Assembly: GCA_026125895.1 (NCBI GenBank) | Contig: JAHCKG010000001.1 | Location: 186,001-250,000, forward strand | Reading direction: 5' to 3' | DNA: 64,000 nt | Source: Pseudolabrys sp. | GTDB lineage: Bacteria; Pseudomonadota; Alphaproteobacteria; Rhizobiales; Xanthobacteraceae | Shown: positions 1 through 8,815 of the stretch, piece by piece | Layout: every line of letters starts with the position of its first letter | Position numbering within the stretch: position 1 is the first letter of the stretch | The notes under the pieces: generated by a model | What the model saw: the letters and a program-made list of their open reading frames with translations, nothing else | Database searches by the model: none | What the model was told of the DNA's origin: nothing | Position numbers and translations under genes: made by a program

Positions 1-7
1 CTGCGGA

Positions 8-1201
8 ATGAGAGGGGGCATGCCGCATCTTGCGCTTTACCGCAGTCTCGGCTCGCGGCTGTTCCATGACGTGGTCGACGTGGACGATGCGCGGCTGCAT
101 GCGGCGTCGTCGCTGGATCTTGGCGAGCCGATCGAGTTCGGCTGGTTTCATCCGTCGAAGCCGCTGCTTTATGTCGCCTGCGGCCACCGCGGCGCGGCGC
201 GGCGGCATTTGCGGCATCAGCTGTGCGTGTGCCGTATCGATGGTGTAACCGGTGTCGTGAGTGCCGTGGGTGCGCCCCTCCGCCTCCCCGCCCGCCCAAT
301 TCATTTGTCGGTCGATCGAGAAGGGCATCACCTGTTCATCGCCTATAGTGAGCCGAGCGGGTTCGCGGTCCATGCGATTGATCAGGACGGCATGGTAGGT
401 GAGGCGCTGCCCTCCGACGGACCGCTCGATGCCGGGATATATGCGCATCACATCCAGGCCATGCCGGCTGGCGCCGTGCTCCTTGTCGCACGAGGCAACA
501 GTGCCGCTGCCCGAAAAGCGGAAGAACCTGGCGCGCTCAAACTGTTTCACCTCAAAAGCGGAGCGATAACGGCGGGCGCGTCGGTTGCTCCGAACGGCGG
601 CTATGGTTTTGGTCCGCGAGACGTTGTCTTCCATCCCTCGCAACCTAGGTGCTATGTCTCGCTTGAGCGGCAGAACCGCCTGCAGATGTTTCGCATGAGG
701 AATGACGGGCTGGAGCCGACGCCGGCCTACGATGTTACAACCTTGCGCGACCCGGCAAACGCCGTCAGGCGTCAGTTGGCGGGCGCCCTGCAAATCCATC
801 CCAACGGCCGCGTCCTCTATGTCATCAACCGCGCCGATGACCTTATCGATTGGCAGGATACGAAAGTATTTCGCGGCGGCGAGAACAGCATCGCCGTCTT
901 CACCATCGATCCGCAGACCGGCGAGCCGCGTCTCGTGCAAAGCGAAGATGCCCGCTCGATCTACGTGCGCACCTTTGCGCTCGATCCAGGCGAACGTCTG
1001 CTGATCGCCGCCAGTTCGCGTGAGATTGCGGTGCAGGCGGGAAACGAAGCTGTCACGCGTCCGGCGGCGCTGACGCTTTTCCGAATCGGCGGCGACGGCG
1101 AACTCACCTATGTGCGCAGCTATGATGTCAAAACTCGCCGCGACGAAGTCGAGCAGCAGTGGATAGGCCTTGTCGACCCTTCGGTCTACGGCAATGGCTA
1201 G
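8..1201 (+). CDS. Beta-propeller lactonase family protein
   Basis: 397-aa protein resembling the 7-bladed beta-propeller lactonase family (6-phosphogluconolactonase / carboxy-muconate cyclase type). Blade-like repeats run along the whole length, for example FGWFHPSKPLLYVACG near residue 43, FHPSQPRCYVSLE near 210, and LQIHPNGRVLYVINR near 260. No signal peptide is visible, so it is probably cytoplasmic. Family members open or close lactones of sugar or aromatic-acid origin. Next to a hydroxy-acid oxidase, a lactone intermediate in acid catabolism is plausible but unproven. The first ATG is at 8 and another ATG lies at 20. Only seven bases precede the first, so the start cannot be settled here. 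Confidence 0.75.
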   Translation: MRGGMPHLALYRSLGSRLFHDVVDVDDARLHAASSLDLGEPIEFGWFHPSKPLLYVACGHRGAARRHLRHQLCVCRIDGVTGVVSAVGAPLRLPARPIHLSVDREGHHLFIAYSEPSGFAVHAIDQDGMVGEALPSDGPLDAGIYAHHIQAMPAGAVLLVARGNSAAARKAEEPGALKLFHLKSGAITAGASVAPNGGYGFGPRDVVFHPSQPRCYVSLERQNRLQMFRMRNDGLEPTPAYDVTTLRDPANAVRRQLAGALQIHPNGRVLYVINRADDLIDWQDTKVFRGGENSIAVFTIDPQTGEPRLVQSEDARSIYVRTFALDPGERLLIAASSREIAVQAGNEAVTRPAALTLFRIGGDGELTYVRSYDVKTRRDEVEQQWIGLVDPSVYGNG

Positions 1202-1345
1202 CGGTGATACGACGACTAACTGCTATAAAAAAATCGACGTGAGGATACCCGGCCGATATCCTACAATAGACAGATCGAATTCTCTGACGCATTCGCTTCC
1301 GCCTAGAATGTAGGCCGCACTTTCTGCAAAAACGGCAACCTCATA
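1202..1345. other. Intergenic gap before the hydroxy-acid oxidase
   Basis: Short non-coding stretch that is less GC-rich than its neighbours. A TAGAAT hexamer near 1303 could be a -10 element for the gene at 1346, but no good -35 lies at the right distance. Confidence 0.3.
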
Positions 1346-2560
1346 ATGCCCAAGGACTTCAAAGCCTATAATATCGCCGACCTGCGCGAACTGGCGCGCA
1401 AGCGGATGCCAAAAGGCTTGTTCGAATACGTCGATCGTGGCACCGAAGACGAAGTGTCGCTGCGCAATAATCGGGAGGTGTTCGAGCGGTTGCGCTTCCG
1501 CCCGCGCACCATGGTCAATGTTTCGAAGCGCACGCTCCGGACCGAGATATTTGGCAAGACTTACAATTTGCCCGTCGGCATCGCGCCAACCGGATCTGCG
1601 GGGCTGATGTGGTACGAAGGCGAGATTGAACTCGCGCGCGCCGCACGCGAGGCCGGCGTGCCGTTCACGCTGTCCACGAGCTCGCTCACCGCGATGGAGC
1701 GCGTCGCCGCCGATGCCGGTGGCGATATCTGGTTCCAACTATACTTCTGGCCTGATCGCTCGATGTCGGCGCAGCTCGTCGAGCGCGCCAAAGCTTGCGA
1801 CTTCAAGGTGCTGATGGTGACCGTCGACGGCGTATCGGCGGGCAATCGCGAATACAACATGCGAAACGGCTTCACCGCGCCGTTCTCGGTGACCCCGCGT
1901 AACTTCGTCGACATCGGCATGCATCCGCGCTGGCTGCTCAGCGTCATGGCGCGCTACATGATGACCACCGGCATGCCGATGTTCGAGAACTATCCGGCAG
2001 AAGCGCGCGCCAAGATGACATCCGGACCGATGGGTCGCGCCAGTCTACGATCCGATACCGTGAGTTGGGACGACCTCGATGCCATGCGCAAGATCTGGCC
2101 GCACAAACTGGTGGTGAAAGGCATGCTCGACCCGCGCGACGCGCGCAAGGCGGTCGATCACGGCGCCGATGGCATCCTCGTCTCCAATCATGGCGGGCGT
2201 AACCTCGACGGCGCCATCGCGCCGCTCGAGGCGCTGCCCGAGATCGTCGATGCGGTCGGCAAGCGAGCGACGGTGCTGATGGACGGCGGCATCAACCGCG
2301 GCAGCGACGTCGTCAAGGCGATGTGCCTCGGCGCCGATGCCGTCCTGCTTGGGCGGGCGACGCTGTTTGGCCTTGCTGTCGGCGGCAAGCCGGGCGCCGC
2401 TCGCGCACTCGACATTTTCCGCGATGAGATCAGCCGCGTCCTCGCGCTGCTCGGCTGCACGAATCCGGGCGACCTTGGCCCGGAGTTCTTGCATTTCGCC
2501 GATGAGCTTCTGCGTCCGGCGGCATCGCAGGCGGATCCGGTGATGATTGCGGCCAAATAG
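1346..2560 (+). CDS. FMN-dependent alpha-hydroxy-acid oxidase/dehydrogenase
   Basis: 404-aa TIM-barrel enzyme of the glycolate oxidase / L-lactate dehydrogenase (LldD) / mandelate dehydrogenase family, which oxidises an L-2-hydroxy acid to the 2-oxo acid using FMN. Visible signatures are the N-terminal YNIADLRELARKRMPKGLFEYVDRG, PVGIAPTGSAGL near residue 75, and the active-site signature SNHGGRNLDG with catalytic His282 and substrate-carboxylate Arg285. The FMN phosphate site follows at MDGGINRGSDVVKAMCLGADAVLLGR. The signature has Asn where Gln is commonest (GGRN versus GARQ). Length is normal for the family. A strong terminator follows at 2596. The substrate cannot be told from sequence; mandelate- or lactate-type acids are the usual ones. 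Confidence 0.88.
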   Translation: MPKDFKAYNIADLRELARKRMPKGLFEYVDRGTEDEVSLRNNREVFERLRFRPRTMVNVSKRTLRTEIFGKTYNLPVGIAPTGSAGLMWYEGEIELARAAREAGVPFTLSTSSLTAMERVAADAGGDIWFQLYFWPDRSMSAQLVERAKACDFKVLMVTVDGVSAGNREYNMRNGFTAPFSVTPRNFVDIGMHPRWLLSVMARYMMTTGMPMFENYPAEARAKMTSGPMGRASLRSDTVSWDDLDAMRKIWPHKLVVKGMLDPRDARKAVDHGADGILVSNHGGRNLDGAIAPLEALPEIVDAVGKRATVLMDGGINRGSDVVKAMCLGADAVLLGRATLFGLAVGGKPGAARALDIFRDEISRVLALLGCTNPGDLGPEFLHFADELLRPAASQADPVMIAAK

Positions 2561-2595
2561 CGCCGCTCATACTGTTTGAAGAGCGCTCGATAGAG

Positions 2596-2635
2596 GGGCC
2601 GGCTTCCTTCGCAAGAAGCCGGCCCTATTTTGTTG
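2596..2635 (+). terminator. Rho-independent terminator after the hydroxy-acid oxidase
   Basis: A perfect 11-bp stem (gggccggcttc at 2596-2606 and gaagccggccc at 2615-2625) with an 8-nt loop is followed by the T-rich tattttgttg. The T run is on the plus-strand side, so it mainly ends the gene at 1346. The stem also lies between two convergent genes. Confidence 0.85.
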
Positions 2636-2642
2636 AATGTGC

Positions 2643-3605
2643 TTACTGGGTCTTCATGCCGGAGAGTTTGATCAGTTCGGCATTCTTCACCAACTCGTTG
2701 TGAATGAACGCCTTGAACTCGTCAGACGGGGTGTAGGCGGGATCGATGCCCAGCTTGTTGAGCGCCGTCTTGATGCCGGGCTCCGTCATGGTCTCCTTGA
2801 TCGCGGCTGCGAGGCGATCTGTGACATTCTTGGGTGTGCCGGTTGGCGCGCTGATGCCGAACCATAGCGGCAGAACCAGGCCCTTCAGTCCGGACTCGTC
2901 GAGTGTTGGGACATCCGGCATGAAGGTGGCGCGCTGCGCCGTTGTGACGCCAAGCGCGCGGACTTTCCCGGCCTGCAAGAGCGGCAAAACGGATGTGGCG
3001 TCGGTATAGCTCATTTCGATGTTGCCGGCGGCAACACCGAGGATGTTCTCGGATGAGCCCTTGTAGGGGACGTGCGTCGTTTCGACCTTGGCGATGTGAT
3101 TGAGCATCACGCCGGCGAGATGAGACGGCGTACCGATACCCGAAGTGCCAAAGTTGAGCTTGCCGGGCTCCTTGCGCGCGAAGTCGATGAGCTCGCCGAC
3201 GTTCTTCAGCGGCATATTCGGATTGACCGTGAGCACCTGCGGGCTGAGCGCCACCTGAGCGATCGGCACGAAGTCCTTTTCGATGTCGAAGGAAACTTTG
3301 CGGGTCAGACCAAGCGTTGACGAGGAGCCGGTGACGATGAGGAGAGTGTAACCGTCAGGCGCCGCCTTAGCGACATATTGCAGCGCAATCTCGCCGCCGG
3401 CGCCGGGCCGATTTACCACCACGACGGGCTGACCCAACTTGTCCTGCATGCTTCGGCCGATAATGCGCGCGACGCTATCGGTTGAGCCACCGGCCGAAAA
3501 GCCGACAATCATCTGGATGGGGTGACTCGGATAGGTCTCGGCCGACACATGCTGTGTGGCGGCCAGCAGCAGTGCGGCGCATGCCCATAGGGTTCGGCGG
3601 TTCAT
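2643..3605 (-). CDS. Bug-family tripartite tricarboxylate transporter binding protein
   Basis: 320-aa periplasmic solute-binding protein of the Bug/TctC family. The signal peptide is MNRRTLWACAALLLAATQHVSA, with cleavage before ETYPSHP. The family hallmarks are IQMIVGFSAGGSTDSVAR, VVVVNRPGAGG near residue 60, AAPDGYTLL, and LNFGTSGIGTPSHLAG near 150. The start at 3605 is preferred over upstream in-frame starts because AGGAGG lies 9 nt before it and the signal peptide begins exactly there. Bug proteins bind carboxylates (tricarballylate, phthalates, nicotinate and similar) and hand them to TctB/TctA membrane subunits. No tctA or tctB is seen nearby, so it may serve a remote transporter or act as a sensor component. 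Confidence 0.88.
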   Translation of the reverse strand: MNRRTLWACAALLLAATQHVSAETYPSHPIQMIVGFSAGGSTDSVARIIGRSMQDKLGQPVVVVNRPGAGGEIALQYVAKAAPDGYTLLIVTGSSSTLGLTRKVSFDIEKDFVPIAQVALSPQVLTVNPNMPLKNVGELIDFARKEPGKLNFGTSGIGTPSHLAGVMLNHIAKVETTHVPYKGSSENILGVAAGNIEMSYTDATSVLPLLQAGKVRALGVTTAQRATFMPDVPTLDESGLKGLVLPLWFGISAPTGTPKNVTDRLAAAIKETMTEPGIKTALNKLGIDPAYTPSDEFKAFIHNELVKNAELIKLSGMKTQ

Positions 3606-4246
3606 TTCCGTTTTCCTCCTCTGTCGTTTCCGGATTATTCGTCGCGGAACGCGATGTGCGCGCCGCATACGCCGAAAGCATTTTTATTTGATTGTATGGA
3701 CCGCTGCCGGCGAGGGGACAGTTTCGAGAGTTCATACTAGTATTCCGCTGTCCGGATATTCGGGATGCAGAGGCAGATCATCGTTGTCCGCAACGGCTGC
3801 GGCAAAATCGCGCAAACGGACAGCACCCGACGGCGCGGGAATGGGTCGTTCGCGTGGGATGACTTTCTCCTGCCGAAAAAGACGGCTGACGATGCGGCGG
3901 CCGGCCCGTGTTTGTCCTATTCCGGATTGGAAAACCGGCGTTGACTCGCATCTCCCGCGTCCGGGCCGCAGTAAGGTTGTGGAACGACAACGCTCCCGCA
4001 AATCGAGAGTTGGCCGACCGGGCCGGCCTGGAGATGCCGTGCCCAAGGCCAGTATACCGCGAAGGAATTCTACCAGAGAGACAAAGTCATTTATTGAGCC
4101 ATGGCATTCCGCGTCCATTGTCGTGCCGTTGGATGGACACGGTGCCGCCTGGATACGTTCGTTTTCAATGACTCGACCGCTGCCTTTCGGGTCGTGGCAG
4201 AACGGCATGCCTCGGTGAGCTCATAATTCACGCAGGGAGGGAATTC
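3606..4246. other. 641-nt intergenic region with a probable broken regulator
   Basis: This gap separates the divergent Bug gene and the Liv operon. The stretch 3606-3740 should hold the minus-strand promoter; a relatively AT-rich patch is at 3680-3700. The part from about 3900 to 4215 carries an out-of-frame IclR-like helix-turn-helix segment, listed separately. Long ORFs on both strands here (for example 3556-4218 plus and 3732-4208 minus) are Arg/Pro-rich and look like no known protein as written. Confidence 0.4.
3920..4215 (+). pseudogene. Possible degraded IclR-family regulator
   Basis: Reading from about 3940 in one frame gives AAVRLWNDNAPANRELADRAGL. This looks like the first helix-turn-helix part of IclR regulators, where the usual pattern is 'LRLxNDNxPxxxRELAxRTGL'. 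The expected continuation 'PKATVSRL' appears as PKASIPR in a different frame just downstream (near 4044), so a single-base frameshift lies between. Further down, SIVVPLDGHGAAW (near 4115) loosely recalls the C-terminal effector-domain strand of IclR proteins, with most of the middle missing. If real, the liv operon starting at 4247 has lost its local regulator. The match is by eye and short. Confidence 0.35.
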
Positions 4247-5371
4247 ATGGCTTCACGCCGACACGTGCTGTTATTGATCAGCGGCGTTCTCGCCGCGGGC
4301 TATGCCAATGTCGCAATGGCGCAGCAGAAGGAAATCGTCATTGGCGTTGCGACTGCGATGACGGGCCCCGGTGCGGCGACCGGCCAGCAGATCGCGGCGG
4401 GCGCCGACCTCGCCGTCAAGGAAGCCAACGCGGCCGGCGGCATCAAGGGCGCCAAGATCAAGCTCCTGATCGAGGACGACCGCACCCAGCCGGGCGGCTC
4501 GGTCAACGCCTTCAACAAGCTCGCATCGTCGAAGCCGGTGGTTATCCTCGGACCGACCTGGACCAACTTCATGCTGACGCTGGCGCCTATCGTCAAGCGA
4601 ACCGAGATTCCGGTTTTCACCTCGGCGACCGGCGCCAAGGTGACCGATCCCGATGTGTCGGGCGGCTGGATCTTCCGCGCGGCACCGTCGATGGGCAACA
4701 TCATCCATTCGCTGATCGGCTATACGACCAAGTCGATTGCCCCGAAGCGCGCGGCGATCATGTATTCAAACGACGAGTGGGGTAAAAGCGGCTATGAAGC
4801 CTTCAAGTCGGCCGGCATCAAGTTCGTTGCCGAGGAGACCTTCAACTTCGGCGACAAGGATGTCAGCGCCCAGGTTCTCAAGCTGAAGGCGGCCAACCCT
4901 GATGCCGTTATCCTCTGGCCGTCGGTGCCCGCCGACGCCGGCCTGATCACCAACCAGGTGCGTCAGTTCATTCCGGACGCCAAGATCATCGGCAGCCCGG
5001 CCTTCGCAGTGGACGAGTACTACGCGCTTGCCAAGAAGGGTGGCGAGGGCGTCGTCACCGTCGCGCCGTGGGTGCCCGGCCTGACGCCGCCGTCCGACGC
5101 TTGGGTCAAGGCCTTCAAGGCCAACGATCCCAAGGCGACCGTCTCGTATACCAGCGCGGAAAGCTACGATGCGGCGAAGATCGCCATTAAGGCGATTGCC
5201 GCGGCGCCCGACCTGGAGCCGCAGTCGATCCGCAAGGCGCTGTATGCCATCAAGGACTATGACGGCATCGTCGGCAAGTACGCGTTCGACGACCGGGGCG
5301 ACGGTTTGCACTCCGCAGCCGTGGTGGTGTGGACCGACGGTGAAATGAAGCCCGTCAATCTCGGCCAATAA
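4247..5371 (+). CDS. Liv-type ABC transporter substrate-binding protein
   Basis: 374-aa periplasmic binding protein of the LivK/Leu-Ile-Val-binding family (type I periplasmic fold). The signal peptide is MASRRHVLLLISGVLAAGYANVAMA with cleavage at AMA/QQ. The mature protein starts KEIVIGVATAMTGPGAATGQQ, the usual first beta-strand plus ligand loop. GGGAGG before the ATG supports the start. It opens a five-gene importer cassette (4247-8806). A hairpin just downstream (5385-5414) probably lets this gene be made in excess over the membrane subunits. In such clusters the ligand is often an aromatic or organic acid rather than leucine; the ligand here is unknown. Confidence 0.9.
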   Translation: MASRRHVLLLISGVLAAGYANVAMAQQKEIVIGVATAMTGPGAATGQQIAAGADLAVKEANAAGGIKGAKIKLLIEDDRTQPGGSVNAFNKLASSKPVVILGPTWTNFMLTLAPIVKRTEIPVFTSATGAKVTDPDVSGGWIFRAAPSMGNIIHSLIGYTTKSIAPKRAAIMYSNDEWGKSGYEAFKSAGIKFVAEETFNFGDKDVSAQVLKLKAANPDAVILWPSVPADAGLITNQVRQFIPDAKIIGSPAFAVDEYYALAKKGGEGVVTVAPWVPGLTPPSDAWVKAFKANDPKATVSYTSAESYDAAKIAIKAIAAAPDLEPQSIRKALYAIKDYDGIVGKYAFDDRGDGLHSAAVVVWTDGEMKPVNLGQ

Positions 5372-5384
5372 GTCAGCCAGCATC

Positions 5385-5414
5385 GAAGAAGAGGGGCTGC
5401 AGCCTCTCTTCTTC
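5385..5414 (+). terminator. Intercistronic hairpin between binding protein and permease
   Basis: gaagaagag (5385-5393) pairs with ctcttcttc (5406-5414) across a GC-rich loop, and is followed by ttgctctg. It lies in the 93-nt gap between the binding protein and permease genes. It is probably a partial terminator or mRNA-stabilising structure that raises binding-protein expression over the rest of the operon. Confidence 0.55.
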
Positions 5415-5464
5415 TTGCTCTGAGTGGTTCTCGCTCTACCGCCACATCAAACCAGCGGGTATCA

Positions 5465-6349
5465 ATGCCGCTCGACCCAATCTATCTTCAGTTGATTATT
5501 CAGGGCCTCGCCATCGGTTCGATTTACGGCCTGGTGGCGCTGGGCTTTGTTCTGATCATCAACACGGTCAACGTCGTGAATTTCGCTCAAGGCGAATTCC
5601 TGATGCTGGGCAGCTTCATCGGCCTGACCTTGAGCGTCAGTTTCGGCGCGCCGTTCTCGCTGGCGCTACTCGGTACGATCGTTATCTGCGGCATTCTCGG
5701 CGCACTTTTCGACCGCGCCATCTACCGCCCGATGCGCAATGGCGACTTCGCCACTCATCTCATCAGTACGCTGGCTGCCGCGCTCATCATGCGCAATGTC
5801 GCGCAACACGTCTGGGGGCCGGAAGTCCGTTCCTATTACGAGCCGTTCGACCAGCGCATCCTGAGTTTCGACGGTCTTCTCGTCAATCCGCAGCACCTAC
5901 TCATCCTCGGCATGACCGTCGCTCTGGTGGCGCTGCTCTACATCTTCCTGTTTCGCACCGGCACCGGCCGAGTCATGAGGGCGACAGCGCAGGACCGCGA
6001 GACCGCGCGCCTGATCGGTGTCAGGGTCGGCAACGTCGGTATGATCACCTTCGCCATGTCCCTGGCCATCGGCGGTATGGCTGGCGTTCTCGTTGCGCCG
6101 CTGTTTCTCGTCGATCTCAACGTCGGCTTTCTCGCTGGCCTCAAGGCCTTCATTGCGACCATCATCGGCGGCTGGGGCAGCATTCCCGGCGCACTGGCGG
6201 GCGGCATCATCGTCGGTCTCGTTGAGGTATTCGCCACGCATTATTTCACGGCGGCCTTCAAGGATCCGGTCGCCTTTGCCGTGCTCATGATCTTCCTGAT
6301 CTTCCGGCCGAGCGGCCTGTTCACCGAGCGCGTTGGAGAGAAAGCGTGA
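5465..6349 (+). CDS. livH: Branched-chain-type ABC permease, LivH family
   Basis: 294-aa inner-membrane permease of the LivH family with about eight hydrophobic segments. Typical signatures are IQGLAIGSIYGLVALGFVLI at the N-terminus, NTVNVVNFAQGEFLMLG, and the EAA-like cytoplasmic loop RATAQDRETARLIGVRVG near residue 175 that contacts the ATPases. FIATIIGGWGSIPGALAGG follows near 220. The stop overlaps the next start by 4 nt (GTGA), so translation is coupled to the LivM gene. Confidence 0.9.
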   Translation: MPLDPIYLQLIIQGLAIGSIYGLVALGFVLIINTVNVVNFAQGEFLMLGSFIGLTLSVSFGAPFSLALLGTIVICGILGALFDRAIYRPMRNGDFATHLISTLAAALIMRNVAQHVWGPEVRSYYEPFDQRILSFDGLLVNPQHLLILGMTVALVALLYIFLFRTGTGRVMRATAQDRETARLIGVRVGNVGMITFAMSLAIGGMAGVLVAPLFLVDLNVGFLAGLKAFIATIIGGWGSIPGALAGGIIVGLVEVFATHYFTAAFKDPVAFAVLMIFLIFRPSGLFTERVGEKA

Positions 6350-7329
6350 ACCTCCTTCGGCTTGTCGTTGTCGCCATCTGCCTGGCGGCCGCCATTCGTG
6401 TTGTCGGCGTGTCCGCCTATACCGGCTCGATCCTGATATTCGGCGCGATCAATATTCTCCTGTGCCTCGGCTTCTATGTCATCTTTGGGCTGACCGGCAT
6501 CCTCTCTCTGGCCCACGCCGCCTTCATGGCCATCGGCGCTTACGGCAGTGGCATCCTGTCGGCGACCTATGGCTGGCCGATTGTCGCCTCGATCACGGCC
6601 GGTACTCTCATTGCCGCGTTGTCCGGCGCGCTGCTCGGTTTGCCGACGCTGCGGCTCAAGAGCCACTATCTCGTGCTGGTGACGATCGCTTTCAGCGAAG
6701 TCGTGCGGCAGATGCTGGTCAATCTCGACAAGCTCACTGGGGGCGTGCAGGGACTGCCGGTGCCGCTGCTCTCGTCGTTCAAGGTGTTCGGCTTCAAGGT
6801 CGACCCCGCGAGCCAGCCGGTTTTTCTATTGATCTGCCTGCTATCGATCGCCATTGCCATCGCTGCTCTCGAGCGGCTGCGGCATGGTCGCATCGGACAC
6901 AGCTTCGAGGCCGTGCGGGACGACGAGTTGGCTGCCAGCGTGATCGGCATCAACCTGACACATACCAAGATCATGGCCTTCGTCATTTCTGCGGCGCTGG
7001 CCGGCTATGGTGGTGCGCTGTATGCGCACTTCGTCGGTTTCGTCAGTCCGGACCATTTCACCTTCGATACCACGGTGTTGGTTCTGGCGATGGTGGTGAT
7101 CGGCGGCAAGCGATCGATCTGGGGTGTAGTGATCGGCGCTGTGCTGCTGACCGCATTGCCGGAGATCCTCCGCGATTTCCAGGATTGGTATCCGACGATC
7201 TACGGCATCCTGCTGCTGCTGACGCTCTGGTTGGCGCCGAACGGTCTCGTAGGCCGGCTGGCCAGTCTGACCTGGCTACGAAAGCCGGCCGCCGACGCGG
7301 CCAAACCGGCGGGAGTGGCCCAGTCATGA
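6346..7329 (+). CDS. livM: Branched-chain-type ABC permease, LivM family
   Basis: 327-aa inner-membrane permease of the LivM family. It has the LivM pattern GFYVIFGLTGILSLAHAAFMAIGAYG near residue 45 and the ATPase-contact loop SFEAVRDDELAASVIGIN near 185. The conserved VLAMVVIGGKRSIWGVVIG segment follows near 245. It starts with GTG overlapping the livH stop, and its own stop overlaps the next ATG, as expected of a tight operon. Its partners are the genes on either side. Confidence 0.9.
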   Translation: MNLLRLVVVAICLAAAIRVVGVSAYTGSILIFGAINILLCLGFYVIFGLTGILSLAHAAFMAIGAYGSGILSATYGWPIVASITAGTLIAALSGALLGLPTLRLKSHYLVLVTIAFSEVVRQMLVNLDKLTGGVQGLPVPLLSSFKVFGFKVDPASQPVFLLICLLSIAIAIAALERLRHGRIGHSFEAVRDDELAASVIGINLTHTKIMAFVISAALAGYGGALYAHFVGFVSPDHFTFDTTVLVLAMVVIGGKRSIWGVVIGAVLLTALPEILRDFQDWYPTIYGILLLLTLWLAPNGLVGRLASLTWLRKPAADAAKPAGVAQS

Positions 7330-8096
7330 CCCTGCTGACCATCTCACGGCTGACCAAGAAGTTTGGCGGCTTGACCGCCGTCGATAATTTCGACGCGCAG
7401 ATCGAGCCGGGCGGGGTCCATGGCCTGATCGGCCCGAACGGGTCCGGCAAGTCCACCATCCTCAATCTGATCAGCGGCATCTATCGGCCGACCAGCGGCG
7501 CCATCACCATGGGCGGCACCGACGTCACGCGCCTGATGCCGCACGAGCGCTCGCGCGTCGGCATTGGACGCACCTTCCAGAACATACGTCTGTTTCCGAC
7601 CCTCACGGTGCTGCAGAACGTGACGCTGGGCCGCGTCGCGCTGGAGAGCGGCACGCTGTTCGGCGTGCTCTTTGACACCAAGCATGTGCGCGCCGAGACC
7701 GAGGTCTCGGAACAAAAGGCCATGGAGGCGCTCCGCTTCATGGGCATCGACGCCTTCGCCAACGAGTTGCCGCGCAACCTGCCCTATGGCCACCAGCGTC
7801 TGGTGGAGATTGCCCGGGTGCTGGCGAGCGATCCCAAGCTGATGCTGTTGGACGAACCGGCCGCTGGGCTGAACAGCTCGGAGAAGAAGGATCTTGGCGT
7901 CATTCTGACGCGCATCTGTGACAGCTTCGGCGCCACCATCCTGCTCGTCGAGCATGACATGCGGCTGTTAATGTCGGTTTCGCAGACCGTCTCGGTGGTC
8001 AACTTCGGACGGCTGGTCGCAACTGGCCCAAGTGCGGACGTGCAGGCCAATCCGGAAGTCAAGAAGGCTTATCTCGGCGAGGGGGCCTTGCTATGA
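7326..8096 (+). CDS. livG: Branched-chain-type ABC ATPase, LivG family
   Basis: 256-aa ABC ATPase. Walker A is GPNGSGKST near residue 40, the Q-loop lies in GRTFQNIRLF, and the LivG-type signature is LPYGHQRLVEIARVL with Walker B LMLLDEPAAGL and the H-loop VEHDMRLLM. The signature motif starts PYGHQ instead of LSGGQ, which is normal in LivG proteins. The reading frame extends far upstream inside livM, but the real start is the ATG at 7326, which overlaps the livM stop (ATGA) and begins the conserved MTLLTISRLTKKFGG. Confidence 0.9.
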   Translation: MTLLTISRLTKKFGGLTAVDNFDAQIEPGGVHGLIGPNGSGKSTILNLISGIYRPTSGAITMGGTDVTRLMPHERSRVGIGRTFQNIRLFPTLTVLQNVTLGRVALESGTLFGVLFDTKHVRAETEVSEQKAMEALRFMGIDAFANELPRNLPYGHQRLVEIARVLASDPKLMLLDEPAAGLNSSEKKDLGVILTRICDSFGATILLVEHDMRLLMSVSQTVSVVNFGRLVATGPSADVQANPEVKKAYLGEGALL

Positions 8097-8806
8097 CGGC
8101 GATGCTCGAGGTCGAGGGGCTATCCGCCTATTACGGCTCAATGGAATCGCTGCACGCGGCAAGCCTGCGCGTCAAACGCGGTGAGATCGCGGTTCTCGTC
8201 GGGGCCAACGGCGCCGGCAAGAGCACCACACTGCGAGCGATCTCCGGCACCATTCGCCGCACCGGCTCGATCACCTTCCTGGGTGAGCGTATCGACATGC
8301 TGGAGCCCGAAGACGTCGTCCGCCGCGGCATCGTCCATGTTCCCGAAGGACGCAAGATCTTCGCCGGCATGACGGTCCGCGAGAATCTCGAGGTCGGCGG
8401 CCACGCCGTCGGCCGGTCGGCGGCCAGCATCCGCGACGGCATCGAAGAAGCCTTAAACTATTTCCCGCGGTTGAAGGAACGCATCGGTTCGTACGGCTGG
8501 TCGCTGTCCGGCGGCGAACAGCAGATGCTCGCCGTCGGGCGCGGGCTGATGGCTCAGCCGAAGCTTATGATGCTCGACGAACCGTCGCTCGGTCTGGCGC
8601 CTTTGGTCACGAAAACCGTGTTCGAGATCATCAAGGGCATCAACGACAACGGCGTGCCGGTGCTTCTGGTAGAGCAGAATGTGGGACTGGCGCTGCGCTA
8701 TGGCCACCACTGTTATGTCATGGAGACCGGGCAGGTCGTGAAGGATGGCGCGTCCGCCGAAATGGCGGACGATCCCGCGATTGCCAAGGCCTATCTCGGC
8801 GGTTGA
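8093..8806 (+). CDS. livF: Branched-chain-type ABC ATPase, LivF family
   Basis: 237-aa ABC ATPase. Walker A is GANGAGKST, the signature is LSGGEQQMLAVGRGLM, Walker B is LMMLDEPSLGLAP, and the H-loop region is LLVEQNVGLAL (Gln in place of His, normal for LivF). The YYGSMESLHAASLRV start is typical. It overlaps livG by 4 nt and ends the importer operon. A minus-strand gene starts its 3' end 10 nt later, so the two transcription units converge here. Confidence 0.9.
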   Translation: MTAMLEVEGLSAYYGSMESLHAASLRVKRGEIAVLVGANGAGKSTTLRAISGTIRRTGSITFLGERIDMLEPEDVVRRGIVHVPEGRKIFAGMTVRENLEVGGHAVGRSAASIRDGIEEALNYFPRLKERIGSYGWSLSGGEQQMLAVGRGLMAQPKLMMLDEPSLGLAPLVTKTVFEIIKGINDNGVPVLLVEQNVGLALRYGHHCYVMETGQVVKDGASAEMADDPAIAKAYLGG

Positions 8807-8815
8807 GCGAGCCGG

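Noticed and set aside
3556-4208. Long open frames on both strands in the gap before the first Liv operon
   Set aside because: Neither reading resembles a protein; the IclR-like signal is spread over two other frames and is reported as a possible pseudogene instead.
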